Origin: a bacterium
GTDB taxonomy: Bacteria; Patescibacteriota; Minisyncoccia; Minisyncoccales; JAGLPU01
Direction of reading: 5' to 3'
NCBI GenBank assembly: GCA_030594935.1
Contig: JAUVEE010000035.1
Span: 1 to 6,817, forward strand
Length of the DNA stretch: 6,817 bases
A model generated the notes under the pieces. That model was given only the letters and a program-made list of their open reading frames with translations, did no database searches and was not told where the DNA came from. The position numbers and the translations under genes were made by a program. Every line of letters begins with the position of its first letter. Position 1 is the first letter of the stretch. Shown here in pieces: positions 5,177-6,817 of the stretch.

Positions 5177-5425
5177 TTAAATTAGTTTACAGGAAACCAA
5201 AGCGTTTACTTCGTCAGGTTGGACTTCCAGCAGCCCTTTTTCGATTTCAAAAAAAAGCTCTTTGCCGCTTGGTTCCTTTAGCTTTATTCTACCTTTTACT
5301 AAGGAAGTTATCAAAGGCAAATGATTGGACAGAATAGTAAGCTCTCCCTTTACGCCAGGCAGAGTTATTGAAGAAACTTCTCCCTGATAAATTATCCTAT
5401 TTTCGGCGATGATATTAGCTTTCAT
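5177..5425 (-). CDS. atpC: ATP synthase F1 epsilon subunit, N-terminal domain only
   Basis: 82 residues beginning MKANIIAENRIIYQGEV, followed by SSITLPGVKGELTILSNHLPLI, the hallmark of the epsilon-subunit beta-sandwich that links the gamma shaft to the c-ring. The usual subunit has about 130-140 residues; here the C-terminal pair of helices is absent and the stop follows the last strand (VNALVSCKLI). Those helices carry the ATP-hydrolysis inhibition in other bacteria, so this enzyme should lack epsilon-type inhibition. The ATG at 5425 was chosen because it lines up with the normal family start and leaves a 4-base gap after the atpD stop. A TTG at 5443 would add six residues (MKKYKL if used) and overlap atpD by 14 bases; it has AAGGGA upstream and cannot be fully excluded. 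Confidence 0.9.
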   Translation of the reverse strand: MKANIIAENRIIYQGEVSSITLPGVKGELTILSNHLPLITSLVKGRIKLKEPSGKELFFEIEKGLLEVQPDEVNALVSCKLI

Positions 5426-5429
5426 AAGT

Positions 5430-6782
5430 TTATACTTCTTCAATGTTTCCCTTCATGTAAAAGTCTTCTTCTTTCTTTTCGTCCATTTCTCCGGAAATTA
5501 TCTTTTTAAACCCGCCGATAGTGTCTTTCAAGGATACGTATTTTCCCGGTTTGCCGGTAAATATTTCCGCCACATAAAATGGCTGGGAAAGAAATCTTTG
5601 AATCTTTCTGGCCCGGGCAACAGTGGCCTTATCGTCTTCAGACAATTCTTCCATTCCTAAAATAGAAATAATATCCTGCAGCTCTTTATATCTCTTTAAA
5701 ATTTTAGTCACTTCATTGGCCACTTGATAATGTTCTTCTCCCACAATCTTAGGGTCTAGAATATTGGAATAACCCTCTAAAGGATCAATGGCCGGATAAA
5801 TTCCCAAATCAGCAATCTGCCTTGATAAAACAATAGTTCCGTCCAGATGAGAAAAAGTGGCCACTACTGCCGGGTCAGTCAAGTCATCCGCCGGCACATA
5901 AATCGCTTGGATAGAAGTGATGGAACCATCCTCAGTGGAGGTGATTCTTTCCTGTAAAGAACCCATTTCAGAAAACAAGGTCGGCTGATACCCCGTTTGG
6001 GAAGGAATCCTGCCTAATAAGGCTGAAACCTCGGAACCAGCCTGAACAAAACGGAAAATGTTATCCATAAAAAGCAAAGTGTCTTGTTTTTTCTCGTCCC
6101 GAAAATATTCAGCCACGGTCAGACCGGTAAATCCCACTCTGAATCTTACTCCGGAAGGTTCGTTCATTTGCCCGAATATTAAAGCAGTGTTTTTAATTAC
6201 TCCTGAATTTTCCATTTCAAGCAAAATATCGCTTCCCTCTCTTGACCTTTCTCCAATGCCGACAAAAACAGAAATTCCTTTATGGATCTTGGCAATATTT
6301 CTTATTAGCTCCTGGATTAAAACCGTCTTGCCTACTCCGGCTCCGCCGAAAAGGCCAATCTTGCCTCCTTTGGGGATAGGAGTCAATAAATCAAGAGCTT
6401 TAATCCCGGTTTCCAAGATTTCAATTTCAGTCTTCTGTTTTTCCAAGGTTGGAGGCTTGCCATGGATAGAAGCTGTTTTTTGGGTTTTGATTTCCTCTCC
6501 TCCGTCCACTGGCTTGCCTAAAACATTTAAAACCCGTCCCAGCACTTCTTCTCCTACCGGAACTTTGATCGGAGCAAGTGTTCTGGTGACTTTATCTCCT
6601 CTTTTTAATTTTTCAGTAATGCCCATGGCCAAACAGCGGACTTTTCTTTCTCCGATATGCTGTTCAACTTCCAGCACCAAACCGCTCCTTTCCACTACCA
6701 GAGCTTCTGTAATTGGAGCCAAGTCTTCAGACTCAAATTCTACATCAATTACCGGTCCTATGATTTGAATAATTTTTGGCAT
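5430..6782 (-). CDS. atpD: ATP synthase F1 beta subunit
   Basis: 450 residues, slightly short of the usual 460-480. Catalytic subunit of the membrane-attached F1 sector; three copies alternate with alpha and make ATP from ADP and phosphate. The beta-barrel domain starts IIQIIGPVIDVEFE. Seen in order: P-loop GGAGVGKT at 146-153, GERSREG at 177-183 with the catalytic Glu at 178, NEPSGVRFRV at 207-216, DNIFRF at 240-245, GSEVSALLGR at 249-258, YVPADDLTDP at 295-304, GIYPAIDPL at 327-335 with the adenine-stacking Tyr at 329, and EELSEDD at 378-384 in place of DELSEED. All catalytic residues are kept. Odd: the very conserved DSTSR after YPAVDPL reads EGYSN here (336-340), and NEPPGAR reads NEPSGVR. 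The N-terminal strand starts directly with MPKIIQIIGP, so the ATG is secure. No Shine-Dalgarno sequence. atpA and atpG presumably lie upstream, outside the window. Confidence 0.97.
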   Translation of the reverse strand: MPKIIQIIGPVIDVEFESEDLAPITEALVVERSGLVLEVEQHIGERKVRCLAMGITEKLKRGDKVTRTLAPIKVPVGEEVLGRVLNVLGKPVDGGEEIKTQKTASIHGKPPTLEKQKTEIEILETGIKALDLLTPIPKGGKIGLFGGAGVGKTVLIQELIRNIAKIHKGISVFVGIGERSREGSDILLEMENSGVIKNTALIFGQMNEPSGVRFRVGFTGLTVAEYFRDEKKQDTLLFMDNIFRFVQAGSEVSALLGRIPSQTGYQPTLFSEMGSLQERITSTEDGSITSIQAIYVPADDLTDPAVVATFSHLDGTIVLSRQIADLGIYPAIDPLEGYSNILDPKIVGEEHYQVANEVTKILKRYKELQDIISILGMEELSEDDKATVARARKIQRFLSQPFYVAEIFTGKPGKYVSLKDTIGGFKKIISGEMDEKKEEDFYMKGNIEEV

Positions 6783-6817
6783 ATATTTATCTTATAATTT
6801 AATATTATCCCATTACT
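6783..6817 (-). other. Short AT-rich leader upstream of atpD
   Basis: 35 AT-rich bases before the window ends. There is no Shine-Dalgarno sequence before the atpD ATG. A TAA in AGTAATGGG could be the stop of an upstream gene such as atpG, but too little sequence is present to say. A TATAAG nine bases before the ATG looks like a -10 element but no -35 can be matched. Confidence 0.3.

Noticed and set aside
5426..5443. TTG start for atpC, six codons upstream
   Set aside because: The family normally begins at the ATG chosen, and the TTG lies inside atpD. It is kept only as an alternative in the atpC entry.
6058..6768. 236-codon open frame on the plus strand opposite atpD
   Set aside because: It lies wholly antisense to a well-conserved ATP synthase beta gene, is Ser/Pro/Thr-rich in the manner of antisense frames, and has no recognisable motif.
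1..6817. CRISPR array, insertion sequence, tRNA or rRNA gene
   Set aside because: No regularly spaced repeats, transposase motifs, terminal inverted repeats with target duplications, or tRNA/rRNA signatures were seen on either strand.

Overview
The window looks like chromosomal DNA of a small-genome, AT-rich bacterium. The best guess is a member of the Candidate Phyla Radiation / Patescibacteria, Parcubacteria-like. This rests on gene style and not on a database match: short gene spacing, a Lys-rich micro-protein, an archaeal-type NMN adenylyltransferase fused to NAD synthetase, an ATP synthase epsilon subunit without its C-terminal domain, and almost no Shine-Dalgarno sequences. UGA is used as a normal stop (end of the nadM-nadE fusion gene), which argues against the UGA=Gly code of Gracilibacteria and Absconditabacteria.

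Left part (1-1603, minus strand): the first 534 codons of leuS, cut by the window edge before the KMSKS region. Its promoter lies so close to the ATG that the mRNA may be leaderless.

Middle part (1604-2181): an intergenic region dense in signals. On the plus strand it holds a TTGACA/TAAAAT promoter, a roughly 130-base leader with two overlapping mini-ORFs and a GC-rich hairpin, a 25-residue peptide that is 14/25 lysine, and a strong intrinsic terminator. Immediately after comes a second promoter region and a short non-coding, C-rich stretch that ends in another hairpin. This is a good candidate for an unannotated small RNA. DnaA-box-like 9-mers overlap this region.

Right part (2182-6782, minus strand): one tight gene row, transcribed atpD - atpC - CoA-dehydratase-type activase - nadM/nadE fusion - tatD, with gaps of only 3 to 7 bases. 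It begins with the end of an F1Fo-ATP synthase operon and continues into genes not normally found there. ATP synthase makes ATP; the fusion protein uses ATP for the last two steps to NAD; the activase is an ATP-driven iron-sulfur electron donor whose target enzyme is not in the window; TatD is a metal-dependent nuclease. Co-transcription is inferred from spacing only. A hairpin just past tatD may end both this operon and the opposing small RNA.
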